From the NCBI GenBank assembly GCA_025458545.1, contig JALOSH010000017.1:1-17144 (forward strand): 17,144 bases of DNA. Direction: 5' to 3'. Below, one piece after another: positions 1 to 5,935 of the stretch. Position numbers and translations under genes: made by a program. Source of the DNA: Hydrogenophaga sp. GTDB taxonomy: Bacteria; Pseudomonadota; Gammaproteobacteria; Burkholderiales; Burkholderiaceae. Each line of letters begins with the position of its first letter. The stretch's first letter is position 1. The notes beneath the pieces are model-generated. The model worked only from the letters and a program-made list of their open reading frames with translations, ran no database searches and was not told where the DNA came from.

Positions 1-749
1 TGTTCGGCCGCCCGGCGGGTGAAATGAAGTGCGCGGGCGCACCGCTCAAGTACGCCTTCATCACCGACGACCGTCTGCGCCGCGCCAACAACCGCGGCAA
101 GGCCGAACTGATCTACATGGCGCAGAGCAAGTCGCTGTTCGGCGTGCCCATCGTGGCCGAGAAGGTGCGCATGCTGTTCCAGGACCGGGGTGTCAAGGTG
201 AACCACGAACATGTGCTCCAGTCCATCGACCTGGGCCAGCGCATCGCCACCTACAAGACGCCCACCGGAACCGCCGAACAGAAGTACGACTTCATCAACG
301 TGGTGCCGCCCATGCGCGCGCCCGATGCGGTGCGCAACAGCCCGCTGCCCTGGACCGAAGGCCCGTTCGCGGCCGACGGCTGGGTCGAGGTGGACCGCGA
401 CACGATGCGGCACAAGCGCTACCCCAACGTGTTCGCGGTGGGCGACATCGCCGGCGTGCCCAAGGGCAAGACGGCGGCCAGCGTGAAATGGCAGGTGCCG
501 GTGGCGCTGGCGCACTTGGTGGGCGACATCACCGGCAAGGCATCGACCGAGGTCTACAACGGCTACACCAGCTGCCCGCTGATCACGCGACTGGGCCAGG
601 CGATGCTGATCGAGTTCGACTACAAGGACAACCTGATCACCTCCTTCCCGGGTGTCATTGCCCCGCTCGAAGAGCTGTGGATCAGCTGGGTCATGAAGAC
701 CATGGCCCTCAAGCCCACCTACATCAGCATGCTGCGCGGCCGCGCCTGA
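1..749 (+). CDS. Sulfide:quinone oxidoreductase-like flavoprotein, C-terminal part (5' end outside window)
   Basis: The reading frame is open from base 3 (FGRPAGEMKCAGAP), so the gene begins upstream of the window; the ATG at 24 is internal. About 248 residues are visible. Family features are a Cys in KCAGAP near the start, a second Cys in YTSCPLITRLGQA, an FAD-contacting segment NVFAVGDIAG (about residues 143-152 of the fragment), and a C-terminal tail rich in Trp/Met ending MLRGRA, like the membrane-associated tail of sulfide:quinone oxidoreductases. In that family the paired cysteines carry the polysulfide and electrons pass through FAD to quinone at the membrane. The N-terminal FAD site and any further Cys are not visible, so a related FAD/NAD(P) oxidoreductase or flavocytochrome c sulfide dehydrogenase flavoprotein remains possible. 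It is followed after 17 bp by a small membrane protein gene in the same direction, probably co-transcribed. Confidence 0.8.
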   Translation, partial: FGRPAGEMKCAGAPLKYAFITDDRLRRANNRGKAELIYMAQSKSLFGVPIVAEKVRMLFQDRGVKVNHEHVLQSIDLGQRIATYKTPTGTAEQKYDFINVVPPMRAPDAVRNSPLPWTEGPFAADGWVEVDRDTMRHKRYPNVFAVGDIAGVPKGKTAASVKWQVPVALAHLVGDITGKASTEVYNGYTSCPLITRLGQAMLIEFDYKDNLITSFPGVIAPLEELWISWVMKTMALKPTYISMLRGRA

Positions 750-766
750 CTCCCAGGAGACATCCC

Positions 767-1126
767 ATGAAAGAACTCGATCCGATGGTGTTCCTGGCGG
801 TGTTCCAGGAGATGCTGGGGCCCATGCTGTGGGTCATGCTGCTGGTGGCGCTGGGGGCGGTGGTGGCCTTCGTGGCCTTGCTGGTGCGTGAAAAAGGCGT
901 GGTTTCGCGCCGTCTGGTGCGTGCCGAGTTGCTGGGCCTGGTGGGCGGAGTGGTGGCGCTGGTGGTCATGGCACAGGTGTCTTCTTCGGGCTTCACCGAC
1001 GCGGGTGGCCCGGCCGACTGGTTCCTGATCGCGCTGGTCTATGGCTTGGGACTGGTGGCCACCGTGATCCTGACCTACGCGGTGATGGGCTGGATGCAGC
1101 AGCGCCCGAACAAAGCGGGCGCCTGA
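767..1126 (+). CDS. Small three-helix integral membrane protein (DUF5368-like)
   Basis: This encodes 119 residues from the ATG at 767, preceded by AGGAG at 754-758, 8 nt upstream. The longer open frame that includes it runs out of frame through the preceding gene and is not credible. Three hydrophobic stretches are visible: about residues 18-40 (MLWVMLLVALGAVVAF), 54-71 (ELLGLVGGVVALVVMA) and 85-107 (WFLIALVYGLGLVATV). A basic loop (REKGVVSRRLVR) separates the first two. The sequence reminds me of the DUF5368 family, whose function is unknown; this is from memory and needs a profile search. Its position 17 bp after a sulfide:quinone oxidoreductase-like gene suggests a membrane partner or anchor for that flavoprotein. 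That role is inferred from position only. Confidence 0.82.
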   Translation: MKELDPMVFLAVFQEMLGPMLWVMLLVALGAVVAFVALLVREKGVVSRRLVRAELLGLVGGVVALVVMAQVSSSGFTDAGGPADWFLIALVYGLGLVATVILTYAVMGWMQQRPNKAGA

Positions 1127-1140
1127 CCGCAGCACTGGGC

Positions 1141-1440
1141 TCAGCCGCCTCCGCGCTGCATGCTCAGGTCAAAAGGCTTCATGAAAGCCTTGCGGGCATC
1201 GGCGTCCACGCCTTCAAAAGCAAACCGCACCAGCAGGCGCTGCATGCGCAACAGCGCAATGCGCCGTTCAGGCAACGGCGACCAGGTGATGGACAGGGAA
1301 CCCGTGCCCAGCCGCACGTGGATGCCTTGACCTTCCTGCTTCCAAGGGTGATTGACCATGGCGCGGGGCATCCAGCCCAGCCATTCGGCCTCGCTGCAGC
1401 CCATGTCGCGCTCGAAGCGCTCGGGGTATTCGGACTGCAC
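1141..1440 (-). CDS. Conserved-looking 99-residue protein at the end of the AOR operon, function unknown
   Basis: The frame is open from an ATG at 1488, but that start lies deep inside the preceding aorD-like gene. I prefer GTG at 1440. It begins 10 nt after the aorD stop and has GAGGG (1448-1452, minus strand) overlapping that stop, at 7-nt spacing. The product would be 99 residues (MQSEYPERFERDMG...), soluble, Trp- and Arg-rich, with no signal peptide or membrane helix, and ends QRGGG. I recognise no domain. It is the fifth gene in the series ferredoxin, AOR, FAD protein, MoaD-like, this gene. That matches the five-gene aorABCDE layout I recall from Aromatoleum, so it may be the fifth Aor protein or a maturation factor. 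It ends 14 bp from the convergent membrane-protein gene. Confidence 0.7.
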   Translation of the reverse strand: MQSEYPERFERDMGCSEAEWLGWMPRAMVNHPWKQEGQGIHVRLGTGSLSITWSPLPERRIALLRMQRLLVRFAFEGVDADARKAFMKPFDLSMQRGGG

Positions 1441-1450
1441 GCGCGCGCCC

Positions 1451-1705
1451 TCAGCCGCCGGCGATGGGAGGCCAGATGGCCAGCACATCGCCTTCGTTCA
1501 GGGTGGCGCTCAGCCGCTGCTCGGGCGCGATGTATTTGCCGTTGACCAGCACCAGGTGCACCAGCTTGGGCGGCAGACCGAAGGGCTCGATGATCTGGCT
1601 GATGGACGCGTCGGGCGCCACATCCAGTTCGACCTGGTTGCTGCGACGGGCGTCGGGCGGCAGGTGGTCGGTGAGTGTGGCGAACAGTTTGAACGTGATC
1701 TTCAT
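1451..1705 (-). CDS. aorD: MoaD/ThiS-like sulfur carrier linked to AOR cofactor synthesis
   Basis: This encodes 84 residues from the ATG at 1705. A longer form starting at 1744 would overlap the upstream aorC gene by more than 30 nt and adds 13 residues (MERRTSDAGHDAG) before the typical beta-strand start MKITFKLFATL. Ubiquitin-like features are the N-terminal strand, the pattern VLVNGKYIAPEQRLSATLNEGDVLAIWPP, and the C-terminal Gly83-Gly84. In MoaD proteins that terminus is adenylated and then thiocarboxylated to donate sulfur for the pterin dithiolene. It lies 7 bp after aorC with only a weak ribosome-binding site, so translational coupling is likely. A dedicated MoaD-like gene in an AOR operon fits supply of the tungsto-bis-pterin cofactor. 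A ThiS-like role is less likely given this context. Confidence 0.88.
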   Translation of the reverse strand: MKITFKLFATLTDHLPPDARRSNQVELDVAPDASISQIIEPFGLPPKLVHLVLVNGKYIAPEQRLSATLNEGDVLAIWPPIAGG

Positions 1706-1712
1706 GCCAGCA

Positions 1713-3068
1713 TCATGCCCTGCGTCGCTCGTCCGCCGCTCCACTCCAGTGGCCCTGACCTTGCGCCGCCGACAGGTAGGCGTCCATCAGACGGGTCGGG
1801 TCGGCCATGAGCTTGTCTTTCCACTCGCCCAGCTTCACCTGCCCTTCGACCAGGCCGCGCATCACGCCGACATGGTCGGTCCAGCCCACGCTGTTGCAAC
1901 CGACCATCTGGTCGCCCTTGAACTGCAGGCTCAGGTGCTTGTGGTTGGCCTTGTCGGTCAGCTCCACGTGTTCGCCACCGGGCACGCCTTCCCAGTTGCC
2001 GAAGCTGCTGGAAATCAGGCCCAGCGTGTCGAGTACGTTGATCTGCGTCACACCCATCAGCGAGGCCTTCTGACCGACCATGTTGAGTGCGGCCACGCGC
2101 GCCTGTTCGGCGGCGTTGGGCTGGATGGCGCTGACGATGGTTTTGCCGCTGACCTTGTCGAAGGCCTCAGCGCAGTCGCCTGCGGCGTAGATGCCGGGCA
2201 CGTTGGTCTGCAGGTGTTCGTCGGTCAACACACCGACCAGGCAACGAACACCCGAGTTTTCCAGGAAGCCGATGTTGGGCCGCACGCCCGTAGCGCTGAT
2301 GACCAGGTCGGCCTCAAGCTGCTGCCCGGTCGACAAGCGCACCGTCATCGGGCCGCTGGGCATGGCGCTCTGACCGATGCCCACCACCTCGGCAATCTTG
2401 CCGAGCAGGCCTTTTTCAGCACCGGTTCCACGCTCAATGGCTTCGACCCGCGCGCCGGTGTAGACCTTCACGCCCTTGGCCTCACACCAGTCCTTGATCA
2501 TGCCGCCCGCCGTGGGGCCCATCATGCGCGGCACCATGCGGTCGCCCATCTCGACCACCGAGAGTTCCACGCCGCGTCGCTGCAAAGATTCCATGATGAT
2601 GCAGCCGATGAAGCCCGCACCCATCTGCAACACCTTGGCGCCGGGCTGGGCCAGCGTGGCGATGGCGCGCGCGTCGGCCAGCGTCCAGCAGCTGTGCACG
2701 CCCGGGCCGTTGATGCCGGGAATCGGCGGCGTCGAGGGAGAAGAGCCGGTGGCGATCAGCAGTTTGTCAAAGGTGATGGTGTTGCCATCGCTCAATTCAA
2801 TGGTGCGCTTGGCCGAGTCCAGCACCTTGGCGCGCACACCGCGCCGGACGGTGACGTTGAGCTTGTCGAAATGCCCAGCCGTGTGGCGCAGGTGCGTGCC
2901 GTCTTCGCCCACATTGCCGATCAGCAGGTAGGGAATGGCCATGCGCGAATACGGCGCTTCGTTTTCATCACCAATCACGGTGATGCTGTCGCGCGGTGCG
3001 TGCTTGCGGATGGTTTCGGCCGCGATGACACCGGCCGGGCCGGCGCCGAGGATGACGTGGTGGGTCAT
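1713..3068 (-). CDS. aorC: FAD-dependent NAD(P)H oxidoreductase subunit of AOR (AorC-like)
   Basis: This encodes 451 residues from the ATG at 3068, with AGGAG 7 nt upstream. It is a pyridine-nucleotide-disulfide-type flavoprotein. The FAD Rossmann motif GAGPAG is at residues 8-13, ATGS at 106-109, the NAD(P) Rossmann motif MGAGFIG at 149-155, and the second FAD motif YAAGDCAE at 294-301. There is no redox-active CxxxxC pair near the first Rossmann fold, so it is not a disulfide reductase. In the characterised AOR of Aromatoleum an FAD subunit passes electrons between the Fe-S/W subunits and NAD+ or other acceptors; that role is inferred here from operon position. It follows aorB after 78 bp that contain a strong hairpin, and is followed directly by aorD. 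The Ala-, Arg- and Glu-rich C-terminal tail (GAADERRRA) is probably disordered. Confidence 0.87.
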   Translation of the reverse strand: MTHHVILGAGPAGVIAAETIRKHAPRDSITVIGDENEAPYSRMAIPYLLIGNVGEDGTHLRHTAGHFDKLNVTVRRGVRAKVLDSAKRTIELSDGNTITFDKLLIATGSSPSTPPIPGINGPGVHSCWTLADARAIATLAQPGAKVLQMGAGFIGCIIMESLQRRGVELSVVEMGDRMVPRMMGPTAGGMIKDWCEAKGVKVYTGARVEAIERGTGAEKGLLGKIAEVVGIGQSAMPSGPMTVRLSTGQQLEADLVISATGVRPNIGFLENSGVRCLVGVLTDEHLQTNVPGIYAAGDCAEAFDKVSGKTIVSAIQPNAAEQARVAALNMVGQKASLMGVTQINVLDTLGLISSSFGNWEGVPGGEHVELTDKANHKHLSLQFKGDQMVGCNSVGWTDHVGVMRGLVEGQVKLGEWKDKLMADPTRLMDAYLSAAQGQGHWSGAADERRRA

Positions 3069-3093
3069 GTGTTTTTCTCCTGATTCACAAAGA

Positions 3094-3120
3094 AAGAAGC
3101 GGTCGCAGGGACCGCTTCTT
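3094..3120 (-). terminator. Intercistronic hairpin between aorB and aorC (attenuator or RNA stabiliser)
   Basis: An 11-bp perfect inverted repeat, AAGAAGCGGTC (3094-3104) and GACCGCTTCTT (3110-3120), encloses a 5-nt loop. On the transcribed minus strand it is followed by TCTTTGTG, an interrupted and short U tract. It lies 26 nt after the aorB stop and 25 nt before the aorC start. The stem is strong but the U tract is poor, so partial termination or protection of the aorB mRNA 3' end is more likely than a full stop. Confidence 0.5.
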
Positions 3121-3146
3121 CATGCACTCAATCCCGACAACAAGGA

Positions 3147-4994
3147 TCAGAGACCCAGGCGGGCCTTGGTGTCGGCGGTGGGTCTGCCTTCGGTGTCCCA
3201 GCCGCGCACGTTGTAGTACTTGGGCAGCATTTCGTCGAGTTTGCTGACCGTGCCTTTACCGGGGCCGGTCTTGGCGGCTTCGGTCATCAGGCGCTTGGGC
3301 AGGTTGTCGTCGGCCTTGGTGAAACCGGCTGCGTTGTTGAACTCGCGCTCCATGTTCCAGATGCGTTCGCCAATGTGGTTCAGATGCTCCATGGTGAACT
3401 CCTCGCCGCAGGCTGCCTGCACTTGCGGCGCCACGTCGGCCAGCGTCCAGGCGAAGCTGGTGAAGACGCAGATGCCGGCCGAGTCAAACGCAGCGGTGGC
3501 GTCCTGGAAGGCCTTGACCAGTTCGGGCTTGCCCTCACTGTCGGACGGCTCGGTTTTAACCGGAATGCCCAGCACTTCGGAAGCGATGGTGTAGCCGCGC
3601 AGGTGGCAGGCGCCGCGGTTGGAGGTGGCGTAGGCCAGGCCGATGCCCTGGATCACGCGGCCGTCGTAGGCCGGGAATTCCTGGCCCTTGACGCTCATGG
3701 ACAGATCCGGGTGGCCGTACTTGGCGGTCAGGCGCTTGGAGCCCATGCCGATGTCCTTGCCGAAGCCTTCGCCGCGGGCGGTCATCACAGCCAGTTCACA
3801 CAAGGCCTTGGCCGAGCCGAAGGGCGCCTCGATGCCGATCTGTTCCTTGGTCAGCACGCCCATTTCGTACAGCTCCATCACGGCACCCACGGTGGCGCCG
3901 AAGCTGATGGGGTCCATGCCCTCTTCGTTGCAGATCACGTTGGCGAACTGCAGCGCGTCCAGGTCGTTCACGCCGTTGGCGGCACCCAGGGCCCAGGCCG
4001 CTTCGTACTCCAGACCGCCGCTGGCGCCCCAGTACTCGGGCTTGTTGGCGACCGAGAAGTGGCCCTGGTCGATCTTCTGAATGCGGCCGCAGGCGATGGT
4101 GCAGCCGAAGCAGGCCTGGTTGGTGACCAGCGGCTTCTTGCCGTCGGTGGCGCGCGGCGTGGCCATGGCTTCGGCCGAAATGTCCTTGGCGCCTTCGAAC
4201 TGCACATCGCGGTGGTTGCGCGTGGGCAGGCCGCCGATCTCGTTGATCACGTTCATCAGCACCTGGGTGCCGTAGGTGGGCAGGCCTTGGCCGGTGACGG
4301 CGTTGTCGGCCAGCACCTTCTTGGCGGCTTTGGACGCGGCCATGAAGGCCTTGGGATCGCGGATATTGCCCACGCCCTTGGTGCCGCGCACCGCAATCGC
4401 CTTGAGGTTCTTGCTGCCCATCACGGTGCCCACGCCCGAGCGGCCCGCCGCACGGTGCAGGTCGTTCACCACGGCCGCGTAAAGCACGCCGACTTCACCC
4501 GACTTGCCGATGCTGGAGACCCGCAGCAGTGGGTCTTGCAGGCTGGTCTTGAGGGCTTCTTCGGTCTTCCAGACGCTCTGGCCCCAGAGGTGGCCTGCGT
4601 CGCGCAGTTCGGCTACGTCGTCGTTGATGTACAGGTAGACCGGCTTGGGGCTCTTGCCCTCAAAAATGATCATGTCCCAGCCAGCCATCTTCAGCTCGGC
4701 GCCCCAGTAGCCACCCGAGTTGGAGCAGGCAATGGCGCCCGTGAGCGGCCCTTTGGTGACCACGGTGTAACGCCCACCCGTGGAGGCCATGGTGCCGGTC
4801 AGCGGGCCGGTGGCCCAGATGATCTTGTTCTCTGGCGCGAGCGGATCCACCTTGGGATCGATCTCGGTGGTGAGGTATTTGGACGCCAGACCGCGCGAAC
4901 CCAGGTAGGCACGCGCCCACTCCATGTTCAGCGGTTCAGACTTGACGGTGCCCGCGGTCAGGTTGACGCGGAGGATTTTTCCAGCCCAAGACAT
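3147..4994 (-). CDS. aorB: Tungsten-type aldehyde:ferredoxin oxidoreductase, large catalytic subunit (AorB-like)
   Basis: This encodes 615 residues, the usual size for the AOR family, from an ATG with AGGAGC (5001-5006) 6 nt upstream. The enzyme oxidises aldehydes to acids (or the reverse) at a W bis-pterin site in the cytoplasm. The [4Fe-4S] ligands fit CxxCxxxC at Cys295, Cys298 and Cys302 plus Cys509 in DSAGIC (504-509), which is also the second pterin motif. The first pterin motif is NEEGMD (356-361), with Asn in place of the usual first Asp. HRAAGRSGVGTVMGSKNLKA (180-199) is a family signature. Glu329 and His464 line up by spacing with active-site Glu313 and His448 of the Pyrococcus furiosus enzyme if about nine residues are inserted after Cys302; this was done by eye. 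It is second in its operon, 28 bp after the ferredoxin gene. The sequence cannot show whether W or Mo is bound, or the substrate. Confidence 0.95.
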   Translation of the reverse strand: MSWAGKILRVNLTAGTVKSEPLNMEWARAYLGSRGLASKYLTTEIDPKVDPLAPENKIIWATGPLTGTMASTGGRYTVVTKGPLTGAIACSNSGGYWGAELKMAGWDMIIFEGKSPKPVYLYINDDVAELRDAGHLWGQSVWKTEEALKTSLQDPLLRVSSIGKSGEVGVLYAAVVNDLHRAAGRSGVGTVMGSKNLKAIAVRGTKGVGNIRDPKAFMAASKAAKKVLADNAVTGQGLPTYGTQVLMNVINEIGGLPTRNHRDVQFEGAKDISAEAMATPRATDGKKPLVTNQACFGCTIACGRIQKIDQGHFSVANKPEYWGASGGLEYEAAWALGAANGVNDLDALQFANVICNEEGMDPISFGATVGAVMELYEMGVLTKEQIGIEAPFGSAKALCELAVMTARGEGFGKDIGMGSKRLTAKYGHPDLSMSVKGQEFPAYDGRVIQGIGLAYATSNRGACHLRGYTIASEVLGIPVKTEPSDSEGKPELVKAFQDATAAFDSAGICVFTSFAWTLADVAPQVQAACGEEFTMEHLNHIGERIWNMEREFNNAAGFTKADDNLPKRLMTEAAKTGPGKGTVSKLDEMLPKYYNVRGWDTEGRPTADTKARLGL

Positions 4995-5022
4995 GTTGAT
5001 GCTCCTTGAATGTGTTGGGGGA

Positions 5023-5496
5023 TCAGGCGGCCGCCTGGTTGCCCAGCTTATCGGCCCACTGCTTCATCTTGTCGATGCCGGTCCAGTTGGCGTCCACGTA
5101 GGTGATGGCGCCGGTCGGGCAGGCGTCGGCACAGGCCGGATCGCCACCGCACAGGTCGCACTTCTGAACCTTGCCGGTTTCCTGTACATAGTTGATGGTG
5201 CCGAACGGGCAGCTGATGGTGCAGACCTTGCACCCCACGCAGGTGGTCTCGTTCACCACCTTGGCACCGGTCGCCTTGTCCACCGTGATCGCCTCCACCG
5301 GGCAGGCGTGCAGGCACCAGGCCTCGTCGCACTGGGTGCAGGTGTAAGGCACTTTCTTGCCCGTGTGGTGGAAATCGAAGACCTTGATGCGCGACTTGGA
5401 GGTGGCGTAGGTGCCGTAGTTCTCAAACGAGCAGGCCATTTCGCACTGCAGGCAGCCGGTGCATTTGTCGGGATTGATGTGCAGGACTTTTTGCAT
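5023..5496 (-). CDS. aorA: Four-cluster [4Fe-4S] ferredoxin subunit of AOR (AorA-like)
   Basis: I choose the ATG at 5496, giving 157 residues, because GGAGA (5504-5508, minus strand) sits 7 nt upstream and the family-like sequence MQKVLHINPDKCTGC begins there. An in-frame ATG at 5556 would add 20 unrelated residues. Sixteen cysteines are spaced for four [4Fe-4S] clusters: Cys12/15/18/22, 53/56/61/65, 86/89/92/96 and 113/116/122/126. The layout resembles HycB/DmsB-type electron-transfer subunits. In Aromatoleum AOR the equivalent polyferredoxin subunit connects the W subunit to the FAD subunit and can stack into filaments; whether this one does is unknown. It is the first gene of the minus-strand operon, so the promoter should lie in the divergent region just upstream. 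No signal peptide or Tat motif is present, so it is cytosolic. Confidence 0.92.
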   Translation of the reverse strand: MQKVLHINPDKCTGCLQCEMACSFENYGTYATSKSRIKVFDFHHTGKKVPYTCTQCDEAWCLHACPVEAITVDKATGAKVVNETTCVGCKVCTISCPFGTINYVQETGKVQKCDLCGGDPACADACPTGAITYVDANWTGIDKMKQWADKLGNQAAA

Positions 5497-5566
5497 TCGT
5501 GGGTCTCCGGTTGTGGGATCACACACGGCCTCGGGTGGGTATGCCCATGTGTTCATACGATTGTTG

Positions 5567-5584
5567 ACGTGCGCAGAAGCACGT
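5567..5584. promoter_or_regulatory. Inverted repeat upstream of aorA
   Basis: ACGTGC (5567-5572) and GCACGT (5579-5584) form perfect 6-bp arms around a 6-nt spacer. The element lies about 70 bp upstream of the chosen aorA start, where an operator or leader hairpin for the minus-strand operon would sit. A symmetric binding site is plausible; no regulator can be assigned. Confidence 0.35.
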
Positions 5585-5588
5585 TGAT

Positions 5589-5602
5589 CAGGGATAACCC
5601 TG
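5589..5602. promoter_or_regulatory. Short inverted repeat CAGGG-ATAA-CCCTG
   Basis: Two 5-bp arms (5589-5593 and 5598-5602) flank ATAA, only 4 bp beyond the previous inverted repeat. It may be an operator half of a larger site or a coincidence. It is kept because dyads are crowded in this short stretch. Confidence 0.25.
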
Positions 5603-5626
5603 GTTCAGCGGCGGAGCCCACACAAA

Positions 5627-5641
5627 GTCTCAGATTGAGAC
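5627..5641. promoter_or_regulatory. Candidate operator GTCTCA-GAT-TGAGAC
   Basis: This is a perfect dyad with 6-bp arms and a 3-bp spacer, of a size and form suited to a dimeric Fis-type HTH protein. Two imperfect relatives lie at 5821-5852. The Fis-HTH regulator encoded at 14459-15655 is the obvious candidate ligand, but this pairing is inference. It lies about 130 bp upstream of the aorA start and 310 bp upstream of the small-subunit gene. Confidence 0.45.
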
Positions 5642-5703
5642 AGACCGATTTCCCGGTCTCTTCGCATTGATTTTCAAAGATATTCAGTCGACCGCGAGCC
5701 GGA

Positions 5704-5732
5704 TTGACACCTTGAAATGTCACCTGTATGAC
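5704..5732 (+). promoter_or_regulatory. Candidate sigma70 promoter for the molybdenum hydroxylase operon
   Basis: A consensus -35 box TTGACA (5704-5709) is followed, after exactly 17 bp, by TATGAC (5727-5732), which matches TATAAT at four of six positions. It faces the small-subunit gene and would leave an untranslated leader of roughly 200 nt that contains the palindrome at 5738 and the paired dyads at 5821-5852. It is the best promoter match I can see by eye in this region. Confidence 0.5.
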
Positions 5733-5737
5733 GTTGA

Positions 5738-5749
5738 CTTCATATGAAG
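5738..5749. promoter_or_regulatory. Perfect 12-bp palindrome CTTCATATGAAG
   Basis: This fully self-complementary 12-mer begins 5 bp after the -10 box of the candidate promoter, so it would overlap the predicted transcription start. That is a classic place for a repressor to bind. No specific regulator is suggested by the sequence. Confidence 0.35.
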
Positions 5750-5820
5750 AGGGTGCAAAACAAATTCAAGAATGCGCTTTGAAATCAACATTTTTCGCGC
5801 TCTTCTTGTTCACAACCAGA

Positions 5821-5852
5821 TGTCGCAATTTGAGAATGTTTCAGACCGAGAT
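5821..5852. promoter_or_regulatory. Two tandem imperfect copies of the GTCTCA-N3-TGAGAC-like dyad
   Basis: TGTCGCA-ATT-TGAGAAT (5821-5837) and TGTTTCAGACCGAGAT (5837-5852) lie side by side. Over 15 aligned positions each agrees with the perfect site at 5627-5641 at 11. Their centres are 16 bp apart, so bound dimers would lie roughly one and a half helical turns apart. They may be weaker operators for the same regulator. Chance similarity in AT-rich DNA cannot be excluded by eye. Confidence 0.35.
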
Positions 5853-5935
5853 TTCGAATCGAGGGTTAACACCCAATTCGCCATTTTTTGAGCCATGTTT
5901 CACTGCTGAGGGACCCCAACCATCAGGAGACAAGC

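Larger units (their letters stand above)
5497..5935. promoter_or_regulatory. AT-richer divergent control region between the AOR and molybdenum hydroxylase operons
   Basis: This 439-bp stretch holds no credible gene. It separates the start of the minus-strand aor operon from the start of the plus-strand hydroxylase operon, and its centre (about 5640-5900) is clearly more AT-rich than the coding DNA around it. It contains one good sigma70-like promoter for the plus strand, one perfect 12-bp palindrome, several inverted repeats and three similar dyad elements, each listed separately. I found no convincing -24/-12 (sigma54) element on either strand and no clear -35/-10 pair for the minus-strand operon. 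Confidence 0.8.

Noticed and set aside
29..1126. 365-codon plus-strand frame spanning the first flavoprotein and the membrane protein
   Set aside because: Its first 246 codons are out of frame with the conserved flavoprotein and give Arg/Gly-rich nonsense; only the part from 767 is a real gene.
1464..3083. 539-codon plus-strand frame opposite aorC and aorD
   Set aside because: A GC-driven antisense shadow; the minus-strand proteins have clear Rossmann and sulfur-carrier motifs, while this frame has none.
3375..5009. 544-codon plus-strand frame opposite aorB
   Set aside because: Antisense shadow of the AOR gene; composition is biased and no recognisable motifs are present.
5497..5935. Sigma54 (-24/-12) promoter, suggested by the AcoR-like regulator
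   Set aside because: No TGGC-N8-TTGC type match was found by eye on either strand, and the regulator lacks the AAA+ domain needed for sigma54.
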